Position numbers and translations under genes: made by a program. Positions 48,125 to 60,466 of a stretch of DNA of 64,000 nt are shown in pieces. The notes beneath the pieces are model-generated. The model searched no databases, was not told the DNA's origin, and was given only the letters and a program-made list of their open reading frames with translations. Each line of letters begins with the position of its first letter. Position 1 is the stretch's first letter. Origin of the DNA: Cryptomeria japonica (Eukaryota; Streptophyta; Pinopsida; Cupressales; Cupressaceae); NCBI RefSeq assembly GCF_030272615.1, contig NC_081412.1, positions 671,610,852 to 671,674,851 on the forward strand. The letters are read 5' to 3'.

Positions 48125-49627
48125 TGTAGAAGTCTAAAAATGGTCAATGCTTGCGGAGTCATATTTTAACATTTGCGCATTGCCTTATTTTAAGGTTTTT
48201 ACGTCGCATTAACATTTCTTCTATGTCGCGCACTTGGTCTTTATCATTTGTGAGCATCGAGTCCTTCTTCTGCATTCTTCATTTATCTCGCTTTCAAATT
48301 TGGTCTTGTCGATAATAATCTTCAATCATGATTTTGGTCGATTTTATCCTTTCGCATCAATGTGCGTGCTCATTTGGCATATTTTGACATCGTCAATTCG
48401 ATTTTATTTGGGACATTGTCAATCCTAATCAATGATAGAATTAGGGTTTTGTCCTCTTGTCAATTTTGTCATTTTGCGATCGATTTGTCATCAATTGTTG
48501 TCCATTTCAATCTTGTCATTTTGCGATCGATTCGACATCGATCCTTGTCCTCTTGTTAATCTCGTCAATTTTGCGATCGATTTGTCATCAATCATTGTCC
48601 TCTTCAATCATGTCAATTGGCGCATATCAATTTGGTCTCTGTATCAATATTGGTCAATTTGTCAACCAATCTCAATTGTTTATCAATCAAATCATTTATC
48701 AGCATTGGTCCTTTGTCAATCAGAATCATGATCAAATCAAATCGATATTAATTATCTTTTGTCAAGACCTAATTGTTGTCCTTGCCTTTCTAATTCATCT
48801 TCTAAGGTTTTATGATTTATTCATTTAATCTTGTTTGGCATTTTCCCTCTAGGTTAAAATTTATTTATTTATCCTAAGTCTTCTTGTCACAATTAAATAT
48901 TTATTTAATTGGCTAACTAATTCCTCCCTCTCTTTGTGAATTAATTAATGAATGAAAAATTGTTAATTAATCTACCTAATTTTCCAATTTACTAATCTCT
49001 CCTAATTCCTAATTTTCTAAATGTTCATCAATTTTCTAATTTCCTAATTTCAAATTCATCTAATTTTCTAATTTCTCCTATTTCTCCTAATTTCATGGGG
49101 ATGAAATGTCAATTTGTCAATCAATCAATTTTGCATAGCAACCTTGTCAATTTGTCATAATTTGTCAATCAATCAATCTTGCATAGAAAGTGTCAATTTG
49201 TCATAATTTGTCATATTTTGCCATTCTTGATTTGAAATTTCCATTTGAATCACTTTCATGCTAATCTGATCTTTTCTCCGTTTTTTCTATAAATTGGATG
49301 AATTTCTTCAATCAAAGTCCCTGGTCGAATCAATCACGCTTCTAGTACCCTTATGCTGTCATGCTATCTTGTGAATCTTGCTTTCATCTCATGCATATGC
49401 ACTTGTAGGTGAGATCCACAAACAAAAGCAATTTGAAAGAGAAAGAAGGACAATGGAGCCACATGAAGGAGACATCTGCATTTGGTTTGCTTAGATTTCA
49501 TTTTGAATGTCTTGTTTTCATGTTTTCATAGAATGTTTTTAGGATTGTTATCACTGCATTTTAGTTTTCATGATTGAACTAGGCTAATGTTAACATTGCT
49601 TTGATGATTCCACATTTCCTATTTACA
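48125..49627 (+). repeat. Array LTR 1
   Basis: 1503 bp from 'tgtagaagtctaaaa' to 'ctatttaca'. Around 48450-48610 it has three degenerate copies of a roughly 60 bp unit built on 'ttttgcgatcgatttgtcat', then a stretch rich in 'tgtcaatttgtcaatcaatc'. No similarity to the array was seen upstream, so this is the left boundary; the flanking 5-mer is 'gagag'. Confidence 0.85.
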
Positions 49628-49632
49628 TTAAT

Positions 49633-49648
49633 TGGTGAACCCAACGTG
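49633..49648 (+). other. Primer-binding site, array unit 1
   Basis: 'tggtgaacccaacgtg' starts five bases after the LTR, the usual position and the usual TGG start for a tRNA primer site. Unit 2 reads 'tggtgaactcgatgtg'. I cannot name the tRNA with confidence; it is not the Met-type site of the copia elements here. Confidence 0.65.
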
Positions 49649-51730
49649 AACTAACCCCCTAACCATGCTTTTGAGTGCTTTTGAGTTGATTTGCAGGTGA
49701 AAAACCAAAGAAATAGGGTAATTCAGGGCTTTCTGGGCACTTCTGCGCCTGTGTCACTGTATTCTACGCCTGTGTCAAGGGATCTGGGCCTGTATCAAGT
49801 ACTTCTGTGCCTATGTCAAAGGGATTTGCACCTGTGTTACTTCATTTTGGGCTTGTGTTACTGCATTTTGCGCCTGTGTAGGACATTCTGCGCCCGTGTA
49901 AGGCCAAAAACAGAGGTAAAAGGTAGTGTTTTTACTCGCAAATTGCTTTGTTTTGCATTCTATTTCTGCATTTTGGTTTTTCTTTGGTACTGAATCTTTG
50001 TGCAGCACCTTGGCATTATGCATGGCAAAGACAAAAATGAAACTACTAACAAAGTTTATGCAGGTTTGCTAGTCAAAGACCAAACAAATCAAACTTTTAA
50101 CTTGATGATTTTGCAGGTTGCCTTGTATTTCAACTGAACTTTTGTGTTTGTGGTTCATAATTAGGCACCTAGTATGATTGCTAAATAGGATGGAATGAAC
50201 GTGTGTTTGCTTTGAGTGTTGAGTTTGACATTGGAGTAGGAGAGTATGCTCTCATCTTTCTTAGGGTGATCAAAAATCCAGATCTTTGATAACATTCTCT
50301 TGGCTCAGATTGTTTGTTACCTTTAGAGGGCCTGCCTTCCCGACCATTTGCTTTCTTTTGCAAGCAAGTGACAATCGTGAGAAGGGAACGACCCAACATG
50401 AGTACAGCCAGAATACCTTGGCATTCTAACTCACTATAAATAAATACCTGATGGGCGAAAGCTTTGAAAGAAGGGTTACGTGGGAATTGTAGTTACTTGG
50501 GAAGTGATGACCCTTGGACTCTTTCTCATATCAACATCTAAGTAGGACCTCATGGTCTAAATCGTGCTTGCGTGACTATATTTGTTTGGTATCTTCGTGG
50601 GCCTATGTCTCAATCACGCTTGCGTGACACCAAGGAGTAACGCTTAATAGAAATCCTTACTAAACACCTTGTATTTAGAGGCCAAAAATCCTTCTAGTTG
50701 CTTGAGAAGGACAAGTTCGGATACTTGGAAGAGATATTAAGTTCGCCATGGGGAGATTTCCATGGGGACTGATGCTTGGCTTCCCTAAGAAGTGAGTGTC
50801 ATGGAGGGGAGCCCATGGGGTCAAGCATCTATGTATTCTCCTTGAATCTCATAACGAGTCTACCTCTCAAGTACCTACTATCCTTGCCTACGATAAGAAA
50901 TGTGTGAATGAGCATGATTGTCTTGAGTCTAAGTTGAAATATCTTGTCTTCTTTGTTTGTCAAAAGTTGAGTTGTGTCTCATTTCAAAAACAAGACAAAT
51001 TGATTCAAAACAAGTTAAACACAAGAGTATTTCATTCAACAAAGTTCAAAACACCTTCAAACATGGTTGTCAAACATTTTTCAAAATCTTGTCTCAAAAT
51101 TCATGTCACTTAGATTTAGGTTCATCCTAGGTTTGCATTTTGCAAGTTAATTATCAAGTACCAAGGTTAGATTTCACCTAGGTCATACTCCTTTGCCTAT
51201 AAATAAGGGTTATCCATTTGCATGTGTCCTCTTGCATTAGAGTAATACCATTGCCATACATTTGCATTTGCATACCCTAGGTCTCTTCATTAAGCTTAGG
51301 TCATTATCATATCATATTAGGGTCATTTGCATAGTAATTGTCCCTTTGCATATAGTGTCAAAACTAGGTTTTTGTCATACTTGAGTAATGCAAATCTTTG
51401 ATAAACCCTAAGTTATTGTTAGGAAGTCTTGACCTTATCAAACTTTTGTCTTTTTGTCATCAATGTCATTTGGTCAAACCTAGCTTAGTATCCAAGCATA
51501 TAGGGGAGACATTGTCATTTTATCCTTTGAGGTCTAGACATCATTTCAATTTCCTAAGGGTCTCATTTTTAGAATTGCATTCATGAGTTTGTCAAACTCT
51601 TGAAAAACAACCAAAAACATAGGTTGCATTATTGCCATAGATCACATTTTCATTTATTTAGGTTGCATTTGGTTGCATATCATACATCATCCATTTAAAA
51701 TTAAAAATCCCAAAAACATTGCATAGTGAC
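49649..51730 (+). other. Long untranslated leader, array unit 1
   Basis: 2.1 kb between primer site and ORF. Short frames here are not conserved in frame in unit 2 (a 1 bp indel near 51012 versus 59751 breaks them), so it looks noncoding. It contains a minisatellite at its start, two copies of 'cttgcgtgac' about 43 bp apart (near 50568 and 50611) and TATA-like 'cctataaataagg' near 51197. Confidence 0.6.
49741..49905 (+). repeat. Leader minisatellite, unit 1 (about 22 bp units)
   Basis: About eight degenerate copies of 'ttctgcgcctgtgtcactgta' in tandem. Copies vary mostly by C-to-T and G-to-A. The same array occurs in unit 2 at about 58476-58637. Confidence 0.85.
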
Positions 51731-54064
51731 ATGTCAATTGAAACAAGGTTCCAAGCACCAATGATGCAACAACGTTTGACATATCAACCGACAATGCAAT
51801 CACAATTCTATCCAACCCAACAACAAGGCAATATCGATCAAACTTTTTATGATGAAACAAGTCTCCAAATGCAAAAACTAGAGGAGAAACTAGCTCAACA
51901 AAATGAGATTTTGGAACAAAGAGTGAAAAACATTGAGAAGAATAGATCACAAATGTCCAAAATGTTTCAAAAATTTCTAGGTCGAAATCCAAAGATTGAG
52001 CCAATTGATGTAAGATCTCTTCTTGAACAATCAGACATACCAGCTGTCCTCTCCCAAATAGAGATGATGAAATAATTTCAAGAAAAGAGACAACAACATT
52101 ATGTGCCTCCACATCAAGAACAAGAAGGTGTTTACTATTAATCAGATTTTCAACCATCACAACCAATTGTTCAACAGCTCCAGCATTTCTAACAGACACA
52201 ACCAATGGTCCAATTTCAACAATATGTCCAACCAACTATACAATGTCAACAAATGGTTCAACCAATGGTGGAATATCAATGTCAACAACCACAACCAAAC
52301 ATTCAAAAACAAAGGTTGCAGCACACACCAACCCAAGTTTCAAACATGTCAGAACAATTGAACCAAGTCCAATGTCAAAACATGACATCAGATCAGAACC
52401 AACTCCTTGCCAAACAAGTTCAAATTCTAGATACAACTATGTCAAAACCTCGAAAGAAAGGTGGCTTTATTGCAATGATCTTAAGGAAATTACCAAGTGA
52501 GTTCTTTGAGGAAGATAAAGATAATACAATTATGTCTAGCAATGCCTCATCCCCCCACAAAAAAATTGACTCTCCAGTGGCATCTATCCCTACACCTTTA
52601 GAAGTTTCACAAGAACCTTCTATATTGTCCTCATCAAACAATACACCCAAGGATGAAATTATCCAAGGGCTATCCATAATTGATTTCCAAGATAATCAAA
52701 TTCATGATGCACATCCTTGTCATGTTTTAGAAATACAAGACCTAATGCCACCATGCACTTCATTGCCATTACCTATTTTAGAGGACCCCATTTGAAGTCC
52801 CTCTTCCTCATGTTCAAGCATTGATTCCTTGCTAGAATCCATCACAAATATTCAAAGTGCATTTCCTTCATGCCAAAACATTGATCCCTTGTCAGAATCC
52901 CCCATGCATATCCAAAGTCCAACCCCATGTCAAGAGGATAATTTAGAGCATGAAGAAACATGTCTTGAAACAGATCAAGATCAAGATCCCGAAACCTTAT
53001 CATCCCATCCAATTATTGACTAGGATCCCATTTCCCCAAACACTCATGATGATTCCCCTATTCTTGTCCATCCTATCCAAAGTCCTATTAACATTCCATT
53101 CCCCAAGCAAGATCAAGATATCCCAATCCATCCAATCCCAAACGATCCCCTTCCATTTCATGAAAAAAATGTCTTTTCTAATCCCATTAGCATTCCACTT
53201 TCTAAGAAAGATCAAGATATCCATTCCATCCTTTCCAATGATCCCATTGAAACTCAAGAGCAAAGCACCTTTAAAGAGGATTCCAATGATCTTCCTCCTT
53301 GTCAAGATCAAATTATTCCTTCAGATCCTCCACAAGATCCACTTGTTCCTCCATCTCCATGTCCTAATCCAGCATATCCACTCCAAGAGTGCATTTCTTT
53401 GGATGATCCCATTATTTCTACTATTCCATCTCTTGAAGAGCCTATCATTGAACCATGTCCATAACTCAATCCTAGTCCCCCTCATGATTCTTACGTGTCA
53501 GTACAATATGTTCATGAACCCTCGACATGCATAATGGGTTCTTCCACTTTGGTGCAATCCGATCCACTTCAAGATCTCATTATTTCTCTCATATCATATC
53601 CACCTCATAATGTACTCGCATCTTCTTCCCAAAGAATAGAGTATCCTAAAAGTCAAGATATTCATAAAGGCAAAGGAGTAGATCTCCATAAGCAAGAATC
53701 CCTTCATGTCAAAGAAGATCTTCAGGGTCATGTCTACACAACTCACTCTCAATATGTTGGTATCCCTCCATCAAAATCAAAACATACACCTTCCCCATCA
53801 TACTTTCCATCCATCTTAGGTCCTTATATCCCTTCCTCCTTTATGCAAGGTCAACAAAGGCACACATCCTTGAGTAAATTTCATCAATCCAAAAGAAGTC
53901 CATTTCATTCATATCCATCCATGCATTCCTTTCCCCCTCCAAGCAATTTGGATGCCAATTATAAACGTCATAAGTCTAGAAATCCACATGTATTCAAGGC
54001 TCAACATGTCCAATATAATCGACATGTCAAAACAAAGAACAATATGATCTATAAAGAAAAATAA
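51731..54064 (+). pseudogene. Array ORF, unit 1: Gln/Pro/Ser-rich protein of unknown family, six stops
   Basis: ATG at 51731 ('MSIETRFQAPMMQQ') to TAA at 54062-54064, 778 codons in a single frame without frameshifts but with six internal stops. Regions: a coiled-coil-like segment ('MQKLEEKLAQQNEILEQRVK', residues about 38-80); a Gln-rich repeat ('QPMVQ', 'QCQQMVQPMVEYQ'); a basic 'KPRKKGGFIAMILRKLP'; then a long Asp/Pro/Ser-rich part with repeated 'KKDQDIP'-like units; then a Ser/Pro/His and basic C-terminal part. No Gag domain, zinc knuckle, protease DSG, YVDD or integrase motif was found. In place it resembles gag or the extra ORF1 of some gypsy groups. No function is claimed. Confidence 0.75.
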
Positions 54065-54526
54065 ATATCCAAAAGGCCACAAAGGCCCATTGCTCAAAAA
54101 CAAAATTCAAAATATATATGGGTTCCTAAATCCCTTGTGTTGGCAATGCACTCCAAGGAACCACAAAAGCATGAAAAATCCAAAACAATGTGGGTTCCTA
54201 AGCAGCTTCTTGAAGCACAAAAAGAAAAATCCAACTTGGCATCCAAAATTGATATTCCTCCATCCAAACCTCTCAAATTTGTTCCTCCATCACCTTCTTC
54301 TTCCATTTTGGGTCATTATGTCCACAAATCCCTAGCTATTCCTTCATCAAAATCTCACAATCTGAGATCCATTTTTCCTCCATCAGTTCATCACCCCTTA
54401 AGGTGTGTGCCAATGTCAATCTTGCCAACATTTCTCTCCATTGAAGCCCAATTCTTCCAATACCCTATCCATTATCTAATGCATATTTTCCATCCTTCAA
54501 TCCCTTTGATCCCATCCTTTGCATAA
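54065..54526 (+). pseudogene. In-frame extension after the shared stop, with 'WVPK' motifs, unit 1
   Basis: After the TAA shared by both units the same frame stays open for 153 codons to 54526, and likewise in unit 2 (to 63309). It contains 'KYIWVPKSL' and 'KTMWVPKQL', a motif type also seen between Gag and protease of some copia proteins, and a Pro/Ser-rich tail. It may be part of the protein by stop-codon readthrough, or the stop may be an old mutation in the parent of both units. Confidence 0.5.
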
Positions 54527-56850
54527 ATCCTAGCCTTAGTTTCATCTCTTTTTCCATGTCCTTATCCTACCAAAGTCTTTGAGCATACTTTTAAAGGTCA
54601 TGGTCCATTTTTTTCAAGGTTACTATCCAAACAAAAAGACACTTGAGTCCTTCTTCCATCCCCTATCATGTGTCCATCTTCTATTGAAGAAGTGAAAATA
54701 CAAAAAAAAAAAGTGAAAAAAAAAGAAAAAGACAAAAGAGAAAAAAAGTAAAGCAAAAATAATTCATCCACTAATAAAAACTTGGCAAACAGGCACCTTG
54801 GGCAAGTATCATGATGAAAATCTGGCAAACAGGCGTCATGCGTAATCCATGAACTTCTTGCACACCTCACTTGCGGGTAGGTTTCATCCTATCATATCCT
54901 TTTGTCCTTCATTGTTCCATTATCCTATCGAACCCCTATCATTACCCTTCATATCCTATTGTCCCTCATGTCCAATTTCCTCTTTCCACCTTTGATCTTG
55001 ACAAGGCTGACGATCTTCCTAAGCATCATGCATCTTGTTTGCAGCTTTCAGTCTATCATAGCTTTTGGTCATTTATCCATTTGCTTATTATAACTTTTCA
55101 TCCATATTCCTTGTCTTATTGCAACTTTCTGCCCCTATCCCGTATCCTACCCCGACCTTCGGTCCATGTCCCTTATCCATTCTTGGTCTTGCTTATCCTA
55201 TCCATATCTTATCACTATCCATACAGTCTTTCTGTCCCTTGATCTTGATCTGACATAAGGATGCAAAATTTAAACATTGTTTCAAAAACCTCTTGACATG
55301 TCTCTCATGCCATGTCACTGCTTTACATTGTCATATCCAGTCTCTTGTCCCATCACACCATAGCCCATGAAAATTGCATCCATATTGTCTCTATAATAAA
55401 AGGCCTTTGTCTTCCATCTATCCACCATCATTTCAGAAAGCCTATTTATTCACCTATCATATTCCTTGCCTTGATAGACACTGGGGGCAAAATTTAAAAA
55501 AATTGAAAAACATCCTGAAATAATCAAAAAAATTGAAAAGAAAATATCTTGAAAAGCATTCAAAAACATAAAAAAAAAATCATGTGGTCATTTTCAGCTA
55601 AAATGTCCTACAAAAATCGAAAAAAATCAAGTAATATCGTGAAAAAAACTCTAAATATCAAAATAATGTCCTGAAAAAACCAAAAAAATCAAATAATGTC
55701 CTAAACAAATCTCTAAACATCAAAAAATATCCTGAACAAATCCCTAAAAATAAAAAAAATGTCCTGAAATAAATCCCTAAAAAGTCAAATAAAGTCCTGA
55801 AAAAATGAACAAATTTTTTTTTCAAAAACATCAAAATCCAAAAACAGTTCCTTTTGCATTTTGCATTTTGTCAATAAATGATCCCTTTGTGCATAGATAG
55901 ATCACTGAGCATAAATCCAACGACACACAATCACACACTGTGCTTTACTGCAAATCAGGCATTAATAGATGAACTTTTTCAATCAAACCAGACATTCAAA
56001 CTGATTAAAATTGTCATATCAATCAATCAACATCAATATCATTTGTCCTTGTCCCTACTATCATGGGTCTTATACAGGGTGTGGTATGCTTGAAACTAGA
56101 TTGTGTCCTATCTTACACAAGGTATCGCATTCCCTGAAACCAGACAGCATGATCATTCCTGTTTTTCACTTTTGACAATGACGATCAGAATGTTTGTTTG
56201 ACTTGGTCAAATTTGTGTGTCGTATCTTCTTATTGGTTTATCTTTGGCTTCGATCATGTTCCTATGTTGCTCGATGATGTCACTGAGTGATTTAGAGTAA
56301 CCGGGATGGTTCATGGTCTCTTTTTCTTTTTTTTGTTGTGTTTGTTGTTTGTGGAATTTTTGTCACAAACTGGGGCAACTATATCATTGGGTGTTTGTGA
56401 TAAGTATGTTCGCTTTGTGAACATCGCACATACCTCGACCCTTGATGTATGCACCCTAGGATGCTTCACTCATTCCTTGTGTGCCATGTGTCTGTCTTTT
56501 GCAAAAGGGGTTGCATTTCAGCTCTGGCCTTCAATGCCATGATTCTCTGCATCCGTTTTGCTACATTAAATAAAGGTTCTCACCTACAAAGTGCATTAGT
56601 GAAAGAAATTTTTCCTTCATCTCTACCTATCCTCTATCTAATTTCTTCTTACTAACATTTCTTTCATCAGTCTTGGCAGTCCGTTTGATCTATTCGAACC
56701 TATCAGCTTCTGTCATTCTTATCGATCGAGTGACCTCTTTTCTGGATTTTTCTGGCCAATTCCTCAAGGGGGCATGCATATGTCATTGTCATTGTCTGGG
56801 GCATTTTCATTATTGTTCTTTGAAACAACACTTAAAATCGCATTTTCTCA
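54527..56850 (+). other. 3' noncoding region, array unit 1
   Basis: Contains, in order: a purine-rich tract (about 54690-54755, mostly A and G), two copies of 'tggcaaacaggc' (near 54783 and 54823), a pyrimidine-biased stretch with recurring 'atcctat' (54880-55250), AT-rich tandem repeats, and about 1 kb of unique sequence up to the purine tract. No coding sequence is supported. Confidence 0.6.
55590..55815 (+). repeat. AT-rich degenerate tandem repeat, 3' region of unit 1
   Basis: Recurring units of roughly 30-40 bp around 'tgtcctgaaaaaatc', 'aatccctaaaaa' and 'caaaaaaatcaaat'. At least five copies can be followed. The equivalent part of unit 2 is outside the window. Confidence 0.7.
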
Positions 56851-56863
56851 AAGAGGGGCAAAA
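56851..56863 (+). other. Polypurine tract before array LTR 2
   Basis: 'aagaggggcaaaa' lies directly against the TG of the LTR, the expected place for plus-strand priming. It fixes the + orientation of the element. Confidence 0.8.
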
Positions 56864-58362
56864 TGTAGACGTATAAAAATGGTGAATGCTTGGGGAGTCA
56901 TATTTTAACATTTGTGCATTGCCTTATTTTAGGGTTTTTGCGTCGCATTAACATTTCTTCTATGTCGTGCACTTGGTCTTTATCATTTGCGAGCATCGAG
57001 TCCTTCTGCATTCTTCATTTATCTCGCTTTCAAATTTGGTCTTGTCGATAATAATCTTCAATCATGATTTTGGTCGATTTTATCCTATCACATCAATGTG
57101 CGTGCTCATTTGGCATATTTTGACATCATCAATTCGATTTCACTTTGGACATTGTCAATCCTAATCAATGATAGAATTAGGGTTTTGTCCTCTTGTCAAC
57201 TTTTTCATTTTGCGATCGATTTGTCATCGATCATTGTCCTTTTCAATCTTGTCATTTTGCGATCGATTCGAGATCGATCCTTGTCCTCTTGTTAATCTCG
57301 TCAATTTTGCGATCGATTTGTCATCGATCCTTGTCCTCTTCAATCATGTCAATTGGTGCATATCAATTTGGTCTCTTTATCAATATTGGTCAATTTGTCA
57401 ACCAATCTCAATTGTTTATCAATCAAATCATTTATCAGCATTGGTCCTTTGTCAGTCAGAGTCATGATCAAATCGAATCGACATTAATTATCTTTTGTCA
57501 AGTCCTAATTGTCGTCCTTGCATTTCTAATTCATCTTCTAACGTTTTATGATTTATTCATTTAATCTTGTTTGGCATTTTCCCTCTAGGTTAAAATTTAT
57601 TTATGTATCCTAAGTCTTCTTGTCACAATTAAATATTTATTTAATTGGCTAACTAATTCCTCCCTCTCTTTGTGAATTAATTAATGAATGAAAAATTGTT
57701 AATTAATTTACCAAATTTTCCAATTTACTAATCTCTCCTAATTCCTAATTTTCTAATTTTCCTCAATTTTCTAATTTCCTAATTTCTAATTCATGTAATT
57801 TTCTAATTTCTCCTATTTCTCCTAATTTCATGGGGATGAAATGTCAATTTGTCAATCAATCAATTTTGCATAGAAACCTTGTCAATTTGTCATAATTTGT
57901 CAATCGATCAATCATGCATAGAAAGTGTCAATTTGTCATAATTTGTCATATTTTGCCATTCTTGATTTGAAATTTCCATTCGAATTACTTTCATGCTAAT
58001 CTAATCTTTTCTCCAATTTGTGTATAAATTGGATGAATTTCTTCGATCAAAGTCCCTAGTCGAATCAATCACGCTTCTAGTACCCTTATGCTGTCATGCT
58101 ATCTTGTCAATCTTGCTTTCATCTCATGCGTATGCAGTTGTAGGTGAGATCCACAAATAAAAGCAATTTGAAGGAGAAAGAAGGACAATGGAGACACATG
58201 AAGGAGACATCTGCATTTGGTTTGCTTAGATTTCATTTTGAATGTCTTGTTTTCATGTTTTCATTGAATGTTTTTAGGATTGTTATCACTGCATTTTAGT
58301 TTCCGTGATTGAGCTAGGCTAATGTTAACATTGCTTTGATGATTCCACATTTACTATCTACA
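56864..58362 (+). repeat. Array LTR 2 (shared LTR)
   Basis: 1499 bp from 'tgtagacgtataaaa' to 'ctatctaca'. It is at once the 3' LTR of unit 1 and the 5' LTR of unit 2. The first 112 bases differ from LTR 1 at 8 positions counted by eye; later parts look closer. Confidence 0.88.
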
Positions 58363-58367
58363 TTAAT

Positions 58368-58383
58368 TGGTGAACTCGATGTG
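58368..58383 (+). other. Primer-binding site, array unit 2
   Basis: 'tggtgaactcgatgtg' in the same position as in unit 1, two C-to-T or A-to-G differences apart. It shows that LTR 2 is followed by a normal internal region and not by flanking DNA. Confidence 0.65.
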
Positions 58384-60466
58384 AACTAACCCCCTAACCA
58401 TGCTTTTGAGTGCTTTTGAGTTGATTTGCAAGTGAAAAACCCAAGAAACAGGGTAATTCAGGGCTTTCTGGGCACTTTTGCACTTGTGTCACTGTATTTT
58501 GCTCCTGTGTCAAGGGATATACGCCTATGTCAAGTACTTCTGTGCCTATGTCAAAGGGATCTACACCTGTGTTACTTCATTCTGCGCTTGTGTTACTGCA
58601 TTCTACGCCTATGTAGGACATTCTGCGCCTGTGTAAGGCCAAAAACAGAGGTAAAAAGCAGTGTTTTTACATGCAAATTGCTTTGTTTTGCATTCTGTTT
58701 CTGCATTTTGGTTTTTCTTTGGTACTAATTCTTTGTGCAGTACCTTGGCATTATGCATGACAAACACAAAAATGAAACTACTAACAAAGTTTATGCAGGT
58801 TCGCTAGTCAAAGACCAAACAAATCAAACCTTTAACTTGATGATTTTGCAGGTTGCCTTGTATTTCAACCAAACTTTTGTGTTTGTGGTTCATAATTAGG
58901 CACCTAGTATGATTTCTAAATAGGATGGAATGAACGTGTGTTTGCTTTGATTGCTGAGTTTGACATTGGAGTAGGAGAGTATGCTCTCATCCTTCTTAGG
59001 GTGATCAGAAATCTAGATCTTCGATACCATTCTCTTGGCTCAGATTGTTTGTTACCTTTACAGGGCCTGCCTTCAAGACCATTTGCTTTCTATTGCAAGC
59101 AAGTGACAATCGCAAGAATGGAATGAGCCAAAGAGAGTACAGCTAGAATACCTTGGCATTCTAACTCACTATAAATAAATACTTGATGGGCAAAAGCTTT
59201 GAAGGAAGGGTTACGTGGGAATTGTAGTTACTTGGGAAGTGATGACCCTTGGACTCTTTCTCATATCAACATCTAAGTAGGACCTCACAGTCTAAATCGT
59301 GCTTGCGTGACTATATTTGTTTGGTATCTTCGTGGGCCTATGTCTCAATCACGCTTGCGTGACACCAAGGAGTAACGCTTAATAGAAATCATTACTAAAC
59401 ACCTTGTATTTAGAGGCCAAAAATCCTTCTAGTTGCTTGAGAAGGACAAGTTCAGATACTTGGAAGAGATACTAAGTTTGCCATGGGGAGATTTCCATGG
59501 GGACTGATGCTTGGCTGCCCTGAGAAGTGAGTGTCATGGAGGTGAGCCTGTGGGGTCAAGCATCTATGTATTCTTCTTCAATCTCATAACGAGTCTACCT
59601 CTCAAGTACCTACTGTCCTTGCCTACCATAAGAAATGTGTGAATGAGCATGATTGTCTTGAGTCTAAGTTGAAATATCTTGTCTTCTTTGTTTGTCAAAA
59701 GTTGAGTTGTGTCTCATTTCAAAAACAAGACAAATTGATTCAAAACAAGGTTAAACACAAGAGTATTTCATTCAACAAAGTTCAAAACACCTTCAAACAT
59801 GGTTGTCAAACATTTTTCAAAATCTTGTCTCAAAATTCATGTCACTTAGATTTAGGTTCATCCTAGGTTTGCATTTTGCAAGTTCATTGTCAAGTACCAA
59901 GGTTACATTTCACCTAGGTCATACTCCTTTGCCTATCAATAAGCGTTATCCATTTGCATGTGTCCTCTTGCATAAGAGTAATACAATTTCCATACATTTG
60001 CATTTGCATACCCTAGGTCTCTTCATTAAGCTTAGGTCATTATCATATCATATTAGGGTCATTTGCATAGTAATTGTCCCTTTGCATATAGTGTCAAAAC
60101 TAGGTTTTTGTCATACTTGAGTAATGCAAATCTTTGATAAACCCTAAGTTATTGTTAGGAAGTCTTGACCTTATCAAACTTTTGTCTTTTTGTCATCAAT
60201 GTCATTTGGTCAAACCTAGCTTAGTATCCAAGCATATAGGGGAGACATTGTCATTTTGTCCTTTGAGGTCTAGACATCATTTCAATTTCCTAAGGGTCTA
60301 ATTTTTAGAATTGCATTCGTGAGTTTGTCAAAATCTTGAAAAACAACCAAAAACATACGTTGCATTCTTGCCATAGATCGCATTTTCATTTATTTAGGTT
60401 GCATTTAGTTGCATATCATACATCATCCTTTTAAAATCAAAAATCCCAAAAACATTGCATAGTGAC
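58384..60466 (+). other. Long untranslated leader, array unit 2
   Basis: Collinear with 49649-51730. It holds the minisatellite, the duplicated 'cttgcgtgac' and the region before the ORF. No conserved coding frame. Confidence 0.6.
58476..58637 (+). repeat. Leader minisatellite, unit 2
   Basis: Same array of about 22 bp 'ctgcgcctgtgt' units as 49741-49905, with the same copy number as far as can be read. Confidence 0.85.

Noticed and set aside
48430..48828. Overlapping 99 and 123 codon frames in the array LTR (and 57168-57564)
   Set aside because: They come from the 'gcgatcgatttgtcat' repeat read in different frames and lie within an LTR; no initiation or domain evidence.
50796..51113. 105-codon frame in the array leader
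   Set aside because: A 1 bp indel relative to unit 2 shifts the frame, and the start differs between units; no sign of coding conservation.
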